Positions 7,286 to 16,760 of a stretch of DNA of 64,000 nt are shown one piece after another (the first letter of the stretch is position 1; each line of letters opens with the position of its first letter). The translations under genes were made by a program, and so were the position numbers. The stretch spans positions 1 through 64,000 of the forward strand of contig MKRJ01000016.1 in assembly GCA_001896885.1 (NCBI GenBank), read 5' to 3'. The stretch is from Rhizobiales bacterium 65-79 (GTDB taxonomy: Bacteria > Pseudomonadota > Alphaproteobacteria > Rhizobiales > Rhizobiaceae). Under the pieces are notes generated by a model, which was not told the DNA's origin, made no database searches, and saw nothing but the letters and a program-made list of their open reading frames with translations.

Positions 7286-7302
7286 TTTAGAATGATTCTA
7301 AA
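7286..7302. promoter_or_regulatory. Irr-type iron control box
   Basis: TTTAGAATGATTCTAAA is a perfect 17-bp palindrome and matches the ICE motif bound by Irr, the haem-responsive iron regulator of Rhizobiales. Only leftward genes can use it: the gene to the right (ABC ATPase) ends here. It therefore lies in the promoter region of the cysteine-rich protein-porin-bfd-bfr operon. Confidence 0.75.
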
Positions 7303-7322
7303 CTGGAGTGTCGAATACAGGT

Positions 7323-8408
<1,086 letters not shown>

Positions 8409-8475
8409 ATTCCTTCCTCCCTGTCATCTCGCCCGCCGCACGCACGGGCCTGTCTTCCGTTTCCGGAAAGCGCCG

Positions 8476-9261
8476 TCACGAGCGCGGACCGAGCCTGCTT
8501 GCCATGTCCTCCATGATCGACCGCGCGCAGTCGCGGACCAGCGGCTCCCATTCGTGAAGCCTGGCCATGGGGATACGATAGGCCGGCGCGGTAACGGACA
8601 CGCCGGCCACGAAGTCCCGCGAGCGCGAATGAAGCGGCGCGGCCACGCAATGGATGCCCGGCTCATGTTCCTCGCGATCATAGGCGATGCCGGACCGCCG
8701 GATCTCATCTATCTCGCGCCGCAACGCGGCGGCGTCCGGCAGGGTGGAAGGCGTATAGGCACGGAAAGCGAGCGCGGCGATGCGGCGCTCCAGTTCCGCT
8801 TCGGGCAGTGCCGAGAGCGCCGCCTTGCCGACGCCGGTGCAATAGGTCGGCGAGGCATTGCCGATCTGCGAATGCATGCGCACCGCCTGCCGGCTTTCGA
8901 CCTTGTCGAGATAGACGACCTCGGCGCCGCTCAGCACGCCGAGATGCACCGTCTCCCCGGTCAAGTCGTGCAGCCGGCGCAGATGCGGCTCAGCCACGAG
9001 ACGGAACTGGTTGTCCGACCACGCCTTCGAGGCGAGCCGCAAAAGCCGTACGCCCAGTTCGTAGGAATGATCACCACGAACGGAGAGCAATCCTTCCTCG
9101 ACAAGATTGGAGACCTGCCGGTGAAGCGTCCCGCGCGGCTGGTCGACCTTGCCGAGAAGGTCCGTGAAGCGCGGCGGCGACGGCGCGGCGGCGACGGCGT
9201 CGAGCACGTCCATCGCCTTGCCCAGTGTCCCGGTTCCGTTGGCGTCGTCGCGACGCGCCAT
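8476..9261 (-). CDS. IclR family transcriptional regulator
   Basis: A 261-residue protein with the two-domain IclR layout. The N-terminal winged helix-turn-helix covers roughly residues 10-70 (FTDLLGKVDQPRGTLHRQVSNL). The C-terminal effector-binding domain contains LTGETVHLGVLSGAEVVYLD and YCTGVGKAALSALP. It is divergent from the galactoside transport operon, and a TTCCATATAGTGGAA palindrome in the shared upstream region is a likely operator. Predicted role: control of galactoside uptake and hydrolysis genes on both strands. Effector unknown. Confidence 0.92.
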   Translation of the reverse strand: MARRDDANGTGTLGKAMDVLDAVAAAPSPPRFTDLLGKVDQPRGTLHRQVSNLVEEGLLSVRGDHSYELGVRLLRLASKAWSDNQFRLVAEPHLRRLHDLTGETVHLGVLSGAEVVYLDKVESRQAVRMHSQIGNASPTYCTGVGKAALSALPEAELERRIAALAFRAYTPSTLPDAAALRREIDEIRRSGIAYDREEHEPGIHCVAAPLHSRSRDFVAGVSVTAPAYRIPMARLHEWEPLVRDCARSIMEDMASRLGPRS

Positions 9262-9291
9262 CCACTCCTCCCGTCGATCGGAAACGACAGC

Positions 9292-9321
9292 TTGACAATC
9301 GCCATAGCATGCAGGAATAAT
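9292..9321 (+). promoter_or_regulatory. Probable sigma70 promoter of the galactoside operon
   Basis: TTGACA at 9292-9297 and AATAAT at 9316-9321 with an 18-base spacer match 6/6 and 5/6 consensus bases. The predicted start of transcription lies about 120 bases before the binding-protein gene and just upstream of the palindromic operator. Confidence 0.55.
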
Positions 9322-9340
9322 TCTGAATAGTCAAATTATG

Positions 9341-9355
9341 TTCCATATAGTGGAA
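9341..9355. promoter_or_regulatory. Palindromic operator, probably for the IclR regulator
   Basis: TTCCATATAGTGGAA (TTCCA-N5-TGGAA) is a perfect inverted repeat just downstream of the predicted promoter and between the divergent IclR and binding-protein genes. IclR-family operators are often short palindromes of this kind. Confidence 0.5.
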
Positions 9356-9448
9356 TAAATTGACTGCCGCTCAGAGCGGCGTTTCGGAAGCTTCCGGCGG
9401 GGCGAGGAGCCTTGATGAGCCGAGAAGCCAGTCCCGGGAGGAAGTCTC

Positions 9449-10684
9449 ATGAAATTTCGGCTGAAAACCATGCTGGCGGGCGCCGCCGTCTCCGCGCTCC
9501 TGGCGTCGCAGGCGCTGGCGGGCCAGCTCGTCATCAACACGGACACGTCGGACCCGGCGCCGCAGAAGGCGTTCCAATACCTGATCGACGCGTTCCAGAA
9601 GGCCAATCCCGACATCAAGGTCAAATGGAACAAGTTCGACCATGAAGGCTACAAGAGCGCCATTCGCAACTTCCTGACGGCGGATGCGCCAGATCTGACC
9701 AACTGGTATGCCGGCAACCGCATGGCGCCCTTCGTCAACGCCAAGCTCTTCGCCGACGTATCCGACGTGTGGAAAGAGAACAATCTCGACACGCAGCTGA
9801 AATCCGCCCTGCCCTCGATGACGATCGACGGCAAGCAGTGGGGCGTGCCCTATACCTACTACCAGTGGGGCATCTACTACCGCGCCGACATCTTCAAGAA
9901 GGAAGGCATCGAGCCGCCGAAGACCTGGGACGACCTGCTCGCCGCCTGCAAGAAGCTGAAGGCGGACGGCATCACGCCCTTTGCCATCGGTACCAAGCCG
10001 CTCTGGCCTGCGGCAGGCTGGTTCGACTATCTCGATCTCAGGACCAACGGTTACCAGTTCCACATGGACCTGACGGCCGGCAAGGTGCCCTACACTGACC
10101 CCAAGGTCAAAAAGGTGTTCGAACACTGGGCCGAGCTGGTGAAGCCGGGCTATTTCATCGACAACGCCGCGGCGCTCGACTGGCAGGACGCCGTCCCGGT
10201 CTTCGCGCAGGGCAAGGCGGCGATGTACCTGATGGGCAATTTCGCCGTCGACGTGATGAAGAACGCCGGGCTGAAGGAAGACCAGATCGGCTTCGTCAAG
10301 TTCCCGACGATCGATCCGAGTATCCCCGACGCGGAGGACGCCCCGACGGACACGGTGCATATCCCGGCGAACGCCAAGAACATCCCGGACGCGAAGAAGT
10401 TCCTGGCCTTCCTTGCCAAGCCGGAGACGCAGACCGAGATGAACAAGATTCTCGGCCAGCTTCCGGTCAACAACCAGTCGAAGGTCGGCGACGACAAGTT
10501 CCTGAAGCAGGGCTTCGAGCTTCTCTCGAACGCCTCCGGCCTCGCCCAGTTCTATGACCGCGACGCACCGGCGGCCATGGCAAAGGCCGGCATGCAGGGC
10601 TTCCAGCACTTCATGGCGCAGCCCGACGACATCGACCAGATCCTGAAGCAGCTCGATCAGGCCGAGAAGCAGATATACAAATAG
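9449..10684 (+). CDS. Sugar ABC transporter substrate-binding protein
   Basis: A 411-residue periplasmic binding protein of the carbohydrate-uptake-1 (MalE/UgpB-like) class. The signal peptide MKFRLKTMLAGAAVSALLAS ends at SQALA. The mature chain has typical features: KANPDIKVKWNKFDHEGYK, WGVPYTYYQWGIYYRADIF, FAQGKAAMYLMGNFAVDVMK and a C-terminal helical lobe. It is the first gene of the galactoside operon, read with a good AGGAAG site (GGGAGGAAGTC). The neighbouring alpha- and beta-galactosidases suggest it binds a galactose-containing oligosaccharide (raffinose, melibiose or lactose type); the exact ligand is not readable from sequence. Confidence 0.92.
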   Translation: MKFRLKTMLAGAAVSALLASQALAGQLVINTDTSDPAPQKAFQYLIDAFQKANPDIKVKWNKFDHEGYKSAIRNFLTADAPDLTNWYAGNRMAPFVNAKLFADVSDVWKENNLDTQLKSALPSMTIDGKQWGVPYTYYQWGIYYRADIFKKEGIEPPKTWDDLLAACKKLKADGITPFAIGTKPLWPAAGWFDYLDLRTNGYQFHMDLTAGKVPYTDPKVKKVFEHWAELVKPGYFIDNAAALDWQDAVPVFAQGKAAMYLMGNFAVDVMKNAGLKEDQIGFVKFPTIDPSIPDAEDAPTDTVHIPANAKNIPDAKKFLAFLAKPETQTEMNKILGQLPVNNQSKVGDDKFLKQGFELLSNASGLAQFYDRDAPAAMAKAGMQGFQHFMAQPDDIDQILKQLDQAEKQIYK

Positions 10685-10692
10685 GCGGAGCG

Positions 10693-10716
10693 GGCGGCCG
10701 GCGCTTGCCGGCCGCC
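10693..10716 (+). terminator. Strong hairpin between binding-protein and permease genes
   Basis: GGCGGCCGGC, a GCTT loop and GCCGGCCGCC form a perfect 10-bp GC stem right after the binding-protein stop. There is no following T-run. It is more likely a transcript-stabilising or partial-termination element that keeps the binding protein in excess over the permeases. Confidence 0.55.
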
Positions 10717-10752
10717 TCTTGCCCTCGAAAAATCGAACCCGCGGCCAGACCC

Positions 10753-11703
10753 GTGCCCCACGTCGCCCCCCTCTATCCTCCCGAGCTCCTGTCGAAGGGT
10801 GGACCTCTCCCCCGCGAGCGCGGCTACTGGCGCCGCAACCAGCGCAGGCTGGCGCCGATCCTCTTCATGGCGCCGGGCGCGCTCATGTTCGCGGTCTATG
10901 TCGTGATCCCGATCTTCCAGTCGATCTGGATCAGCTTCTACAAATGGGACGGGCTTAGCGCCAAGATCTGGATTGGGCTCGCCAACTATGTCGAGCTGTT
11001 CCACGACCCTGCCTTCTACACCTCGCTCGAGAACAACATCATCTGGCTGGTGCTCTACATGCTGGCCGTGCCGGCGGGACTCGCCATCGCCATCTTCCTC
11101 AACCAGAACGTCGTCGGAATCCGGCTCTACAAGTCGCTGTTCTTCTTTCCCTTCGTCATCAGCCAGGTCGTGGTCGGGCTGATCTTCTCCTGGTTCTACG
11201 CGCCGAACATCGGCATCTTCCCGCAGATCACCGAAGCGCTCGGCCTCGGCAAGATCGCAGTCCTGGCCGACGCGCGCTATGTCACCTATGGCATCATCGC
11301 GGCGGGTCTCTGGCCGCAGATCGCCTATTGCATGATCCTTTACCTGACCGGGCTGAACAACGTCTCGCCCGACCAGATCGAGGCGGGCCGCCTCGACGGG
11401 GCGCGCGGCTGGCGCATGCTGTGGCATGTCATCCTGCCGCAGCTTCGCCCCGCGACCTTCATCGCCGTGGTGGTGACGATCATCGGCGCGCTGCGCTCCT
11501 TCGACCTCATCTCGATCATGACCGACGGCGGACCCTACGGCTCGAGCCGCGTGCTTTCCTACTACATGTTCGAGGAGGCGCTGTCCGAATACGGCTATCG
11601 CATGGGCTATGGCGCGGCGATCGCGGTGGTGCTGTTCATCATCATGATGTTCTTCATCACCGGCTTCATCTGGCACATGGTCAAGACCGAGCGGGAGGGC
11701 TGA
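10753..11703 (+). CDS. Sugar ABC transporter permease (first subunit)
   Basis: About 316 residues with six membrane segments and the EAA-type loop DGARGWRMLWHVILPQLRP, which docks onto the ATPase. It belongs to the MalF/UgpA side of the carbohydrate-uptake-1 class. The start is uncertain. A GTG at 10753 is chosen because the in-frame TTG at 10705 falls inside the loop of the intergenic hairpin. The mature family start is near GYWRRNQRRLAPILFM. Its stop is one base before the next ATG, so the following small gene is tightly coupled. Confidence 0.9.
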   Translation: MPHVAPLYPPELLSKGGPLPRERGYWRRNQRRLAPILFMAPGALMFAVYVVIPIFQSIWISFYKWDGLSAKIWIGLANYVELFHDPAFYTSLENNIIWLVLYMLAVPAGLAIAIFLNQNVVGIRLYKSLFFFPFVISQVVVGLIFSWFYAPNIGIFPQITEALGLGKIAVLADARYVTYGIIAAGLWPQIAYCMILYLTGLNNVSPDQIEAGRLDGARGWRMLWHVILPQLRPATFIAVVVTIIGALRSFDLISIMTDGGPYGSSRVLSYYMFEEALSEYGYRMGYGAAIAVVLFIIMMFFITGFIWHMVKTEREG

Positions 11704-11704
11704 G

Positions 11705-12064
11705 ATGAGCGACGCCTTCCGCCAGCGCGTGGCCGATATCTGCCGGGAGCTGCCGGGGGCCGAAGTTTCCGACCCCTGGGGCGGCGGCCACGACGCCTGG
11801 AAGGTCGGCGGCAAGATGTTCGCGCTGATCGGCGCGGTGGCGCCCGGCGTCGCGGTCAAGTGCCGCGACATCGAGACGGCGGAGATGCTGAAGGAGGCCG
11901 GCGCGGCCGAAACGGCGAAATACCTGCACAGGAGCTGGGTCCGACTGCCCGAGAAGACGCCGGCGGAAGAACTCCGAGGCCGGCTCGCGCTCTCCTACGA
12001 CCTGATACGCGCCGGACTGCCCGCCTCGGTCCGCAAGGACCTTGCCCCCCGGCCGAAGGAGTAG
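11705..12064 (+). CDS. MmcQ/YjbR family protein inside the sugar operon
   Basis: A 119-residue small soluble protein of the MmcQ/YjbR fold (CyaY-like fold; family function unclear). Family marks are the N-terminal CRELPGAEVSDPWGGGHDAWKVGGKMFAL and the C-terminal WVRLPEKTPAEELRGRLALSYDLI. It begins one base after the first permease stop and ends 7 bases before the second permease start, so it is embedded in the transport operon. It is not a known part of such transporters. It may be a recent insertion or a regulator or accessory protein. Confidence 0.85.
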   Translation: MSDAFRQRVADICRELPGAEVSDPWGGGHDAWKVGGKMFALIGAVAPGVAVKCRDIETAEMLKEAGAAETAKYLHRSWVRLPEKTPAEELRGRLALSYDLIRAGLPASVRKDLAPRPKE

Positions 12065-12071
12065 CGGCGCC

Positions 12072-12920
12072 ATGTTCCCGCGTCCCATCGAAAAGGCTGA
12101 TCCCGCGAGCCGCGCGGCCTACCAGATCGCGCTGCCGCTCGCGCTGATCATCTGGCTCCTGCCGCTGATCGGCATCGCCGTCACCTCCTTCCGGCCGGCA
12201 AGCGATCTCGCCTCGGGCAATTATTTCGGCGTGCCGAGCCAGTTCGCGATCTGGAACTATGTCGACGTGTTCCAGCAATCGCCGATGGGCCGCTACATAT
12301 GGAATTCCTTCCGCATCACCGTCCCGGCGGTGATCGGCGCGGTGGCGCTTTCCTGTCTGACCGGCTTCGCGCTTTCGACCTACCGTTTCCGCGGCAATCT
12401 CGTGATCTTCTTCATCTTCGTCGCCGGCAATTTCGTGCCCTTCCAGATCCTGATGGTGCCGGTGCGTGACCTGACACTCAAGCTCGGCCTCTACGACACG
12501 GCGACGGGCCTCGTCCTTTTCCACGTCGCCTTCCAGACCGGCTTCTGCACGCTCTTCATGCGCAATTTCATCCGCGCATTGCCCTATGAGCTGCTCGAAT
12601 CGGCGCGTGTGGAGGGCGTCTCCGAATTCCGCATCTTCTGGTACATCGTGCTGCCGCTTATGCGGCCAGCGATCGCGGCGCTCGCCGTCCTCATCTTCAC
12701 CTTCGTCTGGAACGACTATTTCTGGGCGCTGGTGCTCACCCAGGGCGCCTCGACCCAGCCGGTCACGGCCGGGCTCTATACGCTGAACGGCCAGTGGGTT
12801 TCTTCCTGGCAGCTCGTCTCGGCGGGCGCGATCGTCGCGGCGATGCCGCCGGTGATCATGTTCTTCCTGATGCAGCGACACTTCATCGCCGGCTTGACTC
12901 TGGGCGCGACCAAGGGATGA
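12072..12920 (+). CDS. Sugar ABC transporter permease (second subunit)
   Basis: A 282-residue inner-membrane protein of the MalG/UgpE side, with six membrane segments and the EAA loop ESARVEGVSEFRIFWYIVLPLMRP near residue 180. The start at 12072 follows AAGGAG; longer open frames upstream overlap the MmcQ-like gene. It ends QRHFIAGLTLGATKG, the usual family terminus. The stop codon overlaps the next gene's start (ATGA), so the alpha-galactosidase is translated in sequence with it. Confidence 0.93.
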   Translation: MFPRPIEKADPASRAAYQIALPLALIIWLLPLIGIAVTSFRPASDLASGNYFGVPSQFAIWNYVDVFQQSPMGRYIWNSFRITVPAVIGAVALSCLTGFALSTYRFRGNLVIFFIFVAGNFVPFQILMVPVRDLTLKLGLYDTATGLVLFHVAFQTGFCTLFMRNFIRALPYELLESARVEGVSEFRIFWYIVLPLMRPAIAALAVLIFTFVWNDYFWALVLTQGASTQPVTAGLYTLNGQWVSSWQLVSAGAIVAAMPPVIMFFLMQRHFIAGLTLGATKG

Positions 12921-15076
12921 GCATGCGCTTTCCCGACTTCGGAACGCCCGAATGCTGGCGGCTCGATACGCCGGCGCAGACGCTGGTCTTCGCGTCATGG
13001 CGAAAGCACCTGCCCTCGATCGTCTATTGGGGAGCACCGCTAGCGACCGGCGAAGACCTCACGGCATTGGCCGACAGCCAGTTGCGCCCGATCGGGAATG
13101 CGGTGCTCGATCTGGTTCCGGAACTGTCGATCTGCCCGGAAGAGGGACGCGGCTTCCAGGGCCAGCCGGGCATACGGGCATACGATAGCGAAGGGCGCGT
13201 GCTCCTCACCCAGTTCCGTCTCGAGAGCGCGGGGAACGATGCCGGCACGCTTCGCTTCACCGCCCGCGATGAGGGCTGCGGACTGACCTACACGGCGATT
13301 TTCCGGTGCTTCCCGGACAGCGACGTGATCGAGGTGGAGGCCAGGCTCTCTTCGGAGGGCGATTTGCCCGTGCGCGCCGAATGGCTGGCCGCGCCCGTGC
13401 TTGCGTTGCCGGAAACCGCGCCCGACTTCATCGAATATGCCGGGCGATGGACGCAGGAATTCGGCGAACGGCGCGTTCCCTTCGCCCGCGGCATCCATAT
13501 GCGCGAGGCCCGCCGCGGGCGCACCGGCCATGACCACTTTCCGGCACTGATCGTTCCGCAGCCCGGCTGCAATTTCGACAGCGGCGAGGCGTACGGGACC
13601 ACATTCGCCTTTTCGGGCGCGCATCGGGTGATCGTCGAGGAAACGCCTGACGGCCGCCGCCAGTGCCAGATGGGCGTCGCGGAAGCCGTGACGCTGGCGA
13701 AAGGCGAGGCGGTTTCCTCGGAAAAGGCCTATCTCGCCTTTTCAGGCAGCGGTCTGAACGGGCTCGCGCAATCCTTCCAGAGGCATGTCCGCAACCACAT
13801 CGTCGCCTTCCCGGAGCCGGCGCGGCCACGTCCCGTCCACTACAATTGCTGGGAGGCGGTCTATTTCGATCATCGGCTCGACGTGCTGAAGGACCTCGCC
13901 GAGCGCGCGGCCCGGATCGGCGCCGAGCGCTTCGTGCTCGACGACGGCTGGTTCGGAAAGCGGGACGACGACACGACGAGCCTCGGCGACTGGCATGTCG
14001 ACCGGCGCAAATATCCGGACGGACTTGCGCCGCTGATCGAGCATGTCGAGGGCCTCGGCATGCGCTTCGGCCTGTGGGTCGAGCCGGAAATGGTCAATCT
14101 GGAAAGCGACCTCGCCCGCACCCATCCCGACTGGATCATCCTGCCGCAAGGACGCGAGCCGATGACCGGACGCGGCCAGCACGTGCTCGACCTCACCAAC
14201 CCCGCCGTGACGGACCATCTGTTCGGGCGGCTGGACGCGCTGCTTGGCGAATACCGCATCGACTATCTGAAATGGGACATGAACCGCGATCTGACGCTGG
14301 CGATCGACCGCGACGGCATGCCGCTTCTGCGCCGGCAGGTCCATGCCGTCTATGCGCTGATCGACCGGCTGCGCGAGGCGCATCCCGCGGTCGAGATCGA
14401 AAGCTGCGCTTCGGGCGGGGCGCGCATCGACTACGGCATATTGAAACGCACGCATCGCGTCTGGCTCTCCGATTCCAACGACGCGCACGAGCGCTGGAAG
14501 ATGCAGAACGCGGCCATGCAGTTCCTGCCGCCGGAGATCGTCGGCAGCCATGTCGGACCGCGCCACTGCCACACGTCGGGCCGCGAACTTGCAATGGCCT
14601 TCCGCGCAGCGGTCGCCATGACAGGCCATATGGGCTTCGAGATGGACCTGCGCGAACTCACCCCGGACGAAGAGGCGACGCTCGCGCGCTACACGCAGCT
14701 CTACAAGGAAAACCGCGGCTGGATGCATTGCGGCAGCCAGCACCGGCTGCAGCCGCCGCGCCCGGAAATCATGGCTCAGATGTCCGTTTCCGAAGAGAAG
14801 GACCGGTTCCTCGCCTTCTCGGCGACCATGGCCGTGCCGCATTCCGAGACCACGGGACCGCTGCGGCTGGCCGGGCTCGACGAGAACGGGAAATATCGCC
14901 TCCGGCTGCTCAACGCGGACGAAATCTCGCCGCGCGCGACGCGCTGGTTCGGCAGCCCTCTTGCCGTACCGGAGGGTCTGGCGCTATCCGGTGGCGCCCT
15001 CATGCGGTCGGGCATCGTCCTGCCCCTGGGCTTCCCGGATACGATGTGGCTTGTCGAGGGGACCAGAGAGAATTGA
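12917..15076 (+). CDS. Alpha-galactosidase, glycoside hydrolase family 36
   Basis: A 719-residue cytoplasmic enzyme (no signal peptide) removing alpha-1,6-linked galactose from melibiose, raffinose and similar sugars. GH36 marks are all present: FVLDDGWFGKRDDD, WVEPEMVN, the nucleophile motif KWDMNRD (Asp454), ESCASGGARIDYGIL, and WLSDSNDAHERW with the likely acid/base Asp522. Length is the usual 700-750. The start ATG at 12917 overlaps the upstream permease stop; a second ATG two codons on is an alternative. Released galactose would enter the DgoK/DgoA branch encoded next. Confidence 0.94.
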   Translation: MSMRFPDFGTPECWRLDTPAQTLVFASWRKHLPSIVYWGAPLATGEDLTALADSQLRPIGNAVLDLVPELSICPEEGRGFQGQPGIRAYDSEGRVLLTQFRLESAGNDAGTLRFTARDEGCGLTYTAIFRCFPDSDVIEVEARLSSEGDLPVRAEWLAAPVLALPETAPDFIEYAGRWTQEFGERRVPFARGIHMREARRGRTGHDHFPALIVPQPGCNFDSGEAYGTTFAFSGAHRVIVEETPDGRRQCQMGVAEAVTLAKGEAVSSEKAYLAFSGSGLNGLAQSFQRHVRNHIVAFPEPARPRPVHYNCWEAVYFDHRLDVLKDLAERAARIGAERFVLDDGWFGKRDDDTTSLGDWHVDRRKYPDGLAPLIEHVEGLGMRFGLWVEPEMVNLESDLARTHPDWIILPQGREPMTGRGQHVLDLTNPAVTDHLFGRLDALLGEYRIDYLKWDMNRDLTLAIDRDGMPLLRRQVHAVYALIDRLREAHPAVEIESCASGGARIDYGILKRTHRVWLSDSNDAHERWKMQNAAMQFLPPEIVGSHVGPRHCHTSGRELAMAFRAAVAMTGHMGFEMDLRELTPDEEATLARYTQLYKENRGWMHCGSQHRLQPPRPEIMAQMSVSEEKDRFLAFSATMAVPHSETTGPLRLAGLDENGKYRLRLLNADEISPRATRWFGSPLAVPEGLALSGGALMRSGIVLPLGFPDTMWLVEGTREN

Positions 15077-15158
15077 TGATGCGTTCCAGTAACCGACCGA
15101 ATTGCCGCTGTCCTTACCAGCAGGCTTGCGCCGGTCCATCCTTGCCGGGAGCAGGCGA

Positions 15159-16079
15159 ATGACCGGCTGTCCCTTCTGCGCGGCGGTCGATTGGGGAACC
15201 TCCACCTTCCGCCTCTGGATTTTCGACGCCGACGGCATGGTAGTCGCCGAGCGCCGCTCGGCGGACGGATTGCAGAGCATGGGCGGGCGTGAAGGCTTTC
15301 CCGGCGTGCTGGAGAGCCATCTCGCCGAGGTAAGCGCACCGGACAGCCTTCCCGTCGTGATCTGCGGCATGGCCGGCTCGCGGCAGGGCTGGGTCGAGGC
15401 CCGCTACATCGACACCCCCGCCCCGCTCGATCGCGTCATCGACAGCGCCGTCCGGGTGGAAGGCGTGGCGCGCGACGTGCGCATCCTTCCCGGCGTCGCG
15501 CAAAGAGATCCCTCCCATCCCGACGTGATCCGCGGCGAGGAAACGCAGCTTCTCGGCGCGACGGTCGCGGGCAGCCGGGACGGCCTCTTCTGCATGCCGG
15601 GCACGCACTCGAAATGGGTGAGGCTCAGGGCCGGGACGATCGAAGGCTTCGCCACCTTCATGACCGGCGAGCTCTTCAGCCTGCTCGGGCGGCAATCCAT
15701 CCTTGCGCACGCCATCAGCGACATGGCGGTCAACCCGACCGATTCCGGGTTCCTGGCCGCCGTCCGCGCCGGCATGGCTCGACCGGCCGACATCGCAAAC
15801 CGGATCTTCGAGATACGGCCGGCGCAGCTCCTCGGCTTCGCCCCCGCCGGCGCCGGCGCGGCGCGTCTCTCCGGCGCGCTGATCGGCACCGAACTCGCCG
15901 GAGCGAAGGCCCGATTCGGCACACTCGCCTCGGTGGATCTCATCGCGTCGGGCACGCTTTCGATGCTCTATGCCCAGGCGCTCGAGGCCACGGGCTCGGC
16001 GGTCCATCTGATCGATGCCGACGTCGCCGTCCGCAAGGGGCTGTTCGCGGCCGCGCGCCGCTTCTGGGACCAGACATGA
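15159..16079 (+). CDS. dgoK: 2-dehydro-3-deoxygalactonokinase
   Basis: A 306-residue kinase phosphorylating 2-keto-3-deoxy-galactonate at C6 in the De Ley-Doudoroff galactose pathway. Visible are the N-terminal phosphate-binding motif AVDWGTSTFRLWIFDADG, MPGTHSKWVRL, the catalytic-region FMTGELFSLL and the C-terminal GTLSMLYAQAL. The ATG at 15159 follows GGGAGCAGG. It is followed by dgoA with stop and start almost touching (a further ATG overlaps the stop), so the two are coupled. Confidence 0.93.
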   Translation: MTGCPFCAAVDWGTSTFRLWIFDADGMVVAERRSADGLQSMGGREGFPGVLESHLAEVSAPDSLPVVICGMAGSRQGWVEARYIDTPAPLDRVIDSAVRVEGVARDVRILPGVAQRDPSHPDVIRGEETQLLGATVAGSRDGLFCMPGTHSKWVRLRAGTIEGFATFMTGELFSLLGRQSILAHAISDMAVNPTDSGFLAAVRAGMARPADIANRIFEIRPAQLLGFAPAGAGAARLSGALIGTELAGAKARFGTLASVDLIASGTLSMLYAQALEATGSAVHLIDADVAVRKGLFAAARRFWDQT

Positions 16080-16087
16080 GGCCAGAC

Positions 16088-16729
16088 ATGACAACCAGGG
16101 TTGAATGGCCGTCATTGAAGCGTCCGCTCGTCGCCATCCTGCGCGGCATCCGCCCGGAGGAGACAGCCGGTGTCATCGATGCCCTGTCGGATGCGGGTTT
16201 CGAGGCGATCGAAATCCCGCTCAATTCGCCCGAGCCGTTCCGGTCCATCGAGATCGCCGCGCAGCGCGCGCCTGCCGACTGCCTGATCGGGGCCGGGACC
16301 GTGCTGACCGTCGAGGAAGTCGGCAGGCTGGCCGGGGCCGGCGGGCGGCTGATGGTCAGCCCCAATGTCGACGCGGCGGTGATCCGGGCGGCTACCGGAA
16401 AAGGCATGGTGACCATGCCGGGCGTCTTCACGGCGACCGAGGCGCTGCTCGCAGCGTCGGCCGGCGCGTCGGCCCTGAAATTCTTCCCGGCAAGCGTGCT
16501 CGGTCCGTCCGGCATCAATGCGATCCGCGCCGTGCTGCCGAAAGGTCTGGAGATCGGCGCGGTCGGCGGCGTCTCGGAGCGCGATTTCGCGGCGTATGCG
16601 AAAGCCGGCATACGCACCTTCGGGCTCGGCTCCAGCCTCTACAAGCCCGGCGCATCTGCAGCGGAGATCGGCGTCAAGGCCCGCGCCGTCATCGCCGCCT
16701 ATGACGCGGCGTTCGGAAGCAGCCGATGA
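16088..16729 (+). CDS. dgoA: 2-dehydro-3-deoxy-6-phosphogalactonate aldolase
   Basis: A 213-residue KDPG/KDPGal aldolase splitting 2-keto-3-deoxy-6-phosphogalactonate into pyruvate and glyceraldehyde-3-phosphate. The class I aldolase fold shows AILRGIRPEE, the catalytic-Glu segment EAIEIPLNSPEP, IGAGTVLT and the Schiff-base Lys131 in ALKFFPASVLG. The start at 16088 follows GAGG; an ATG at 16076 overlapping the dgoK stop is possible. It forms one operon with dgoK. No galactonate dehydratase or galactose dehydrogenase is encoded in the window. Confidence 0.93.
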   Translation: MTTRVEWPSLKRPLVAILRGIRPEETAGVIDALSDAGFEAIEIPLNSPEPFRSIEIAAQRAPADCLIGAGTVLTVEEVGRLAGAGGRLMVSPNVDAAVIRAATGKGMVTMPGVFTATEALLAASAGASALKFFPASVLGPSGINAIRAVLPKGLEIGAVGGVSERDFAAYAKAGIRTFGLGSSLYKPGASAAEIGVKARAVIAAYDAAFGSSR

Positions 16730-16760
16730 ACAGTCCTGTTCGTGCCCTTTTGGTGGTCCC

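Noticed and set aside
9371-10609. 412-codon open frame antisense to the sugar-binding protein
   Set aside because: No family features; the sense frame has a signal peptide and binding-protein motifs.
10705-10752. TTG start for the first sugar permease
   Set aside because: It falls in the loop of a perfect intergenic hairpin and lacks a ribosome binding site.
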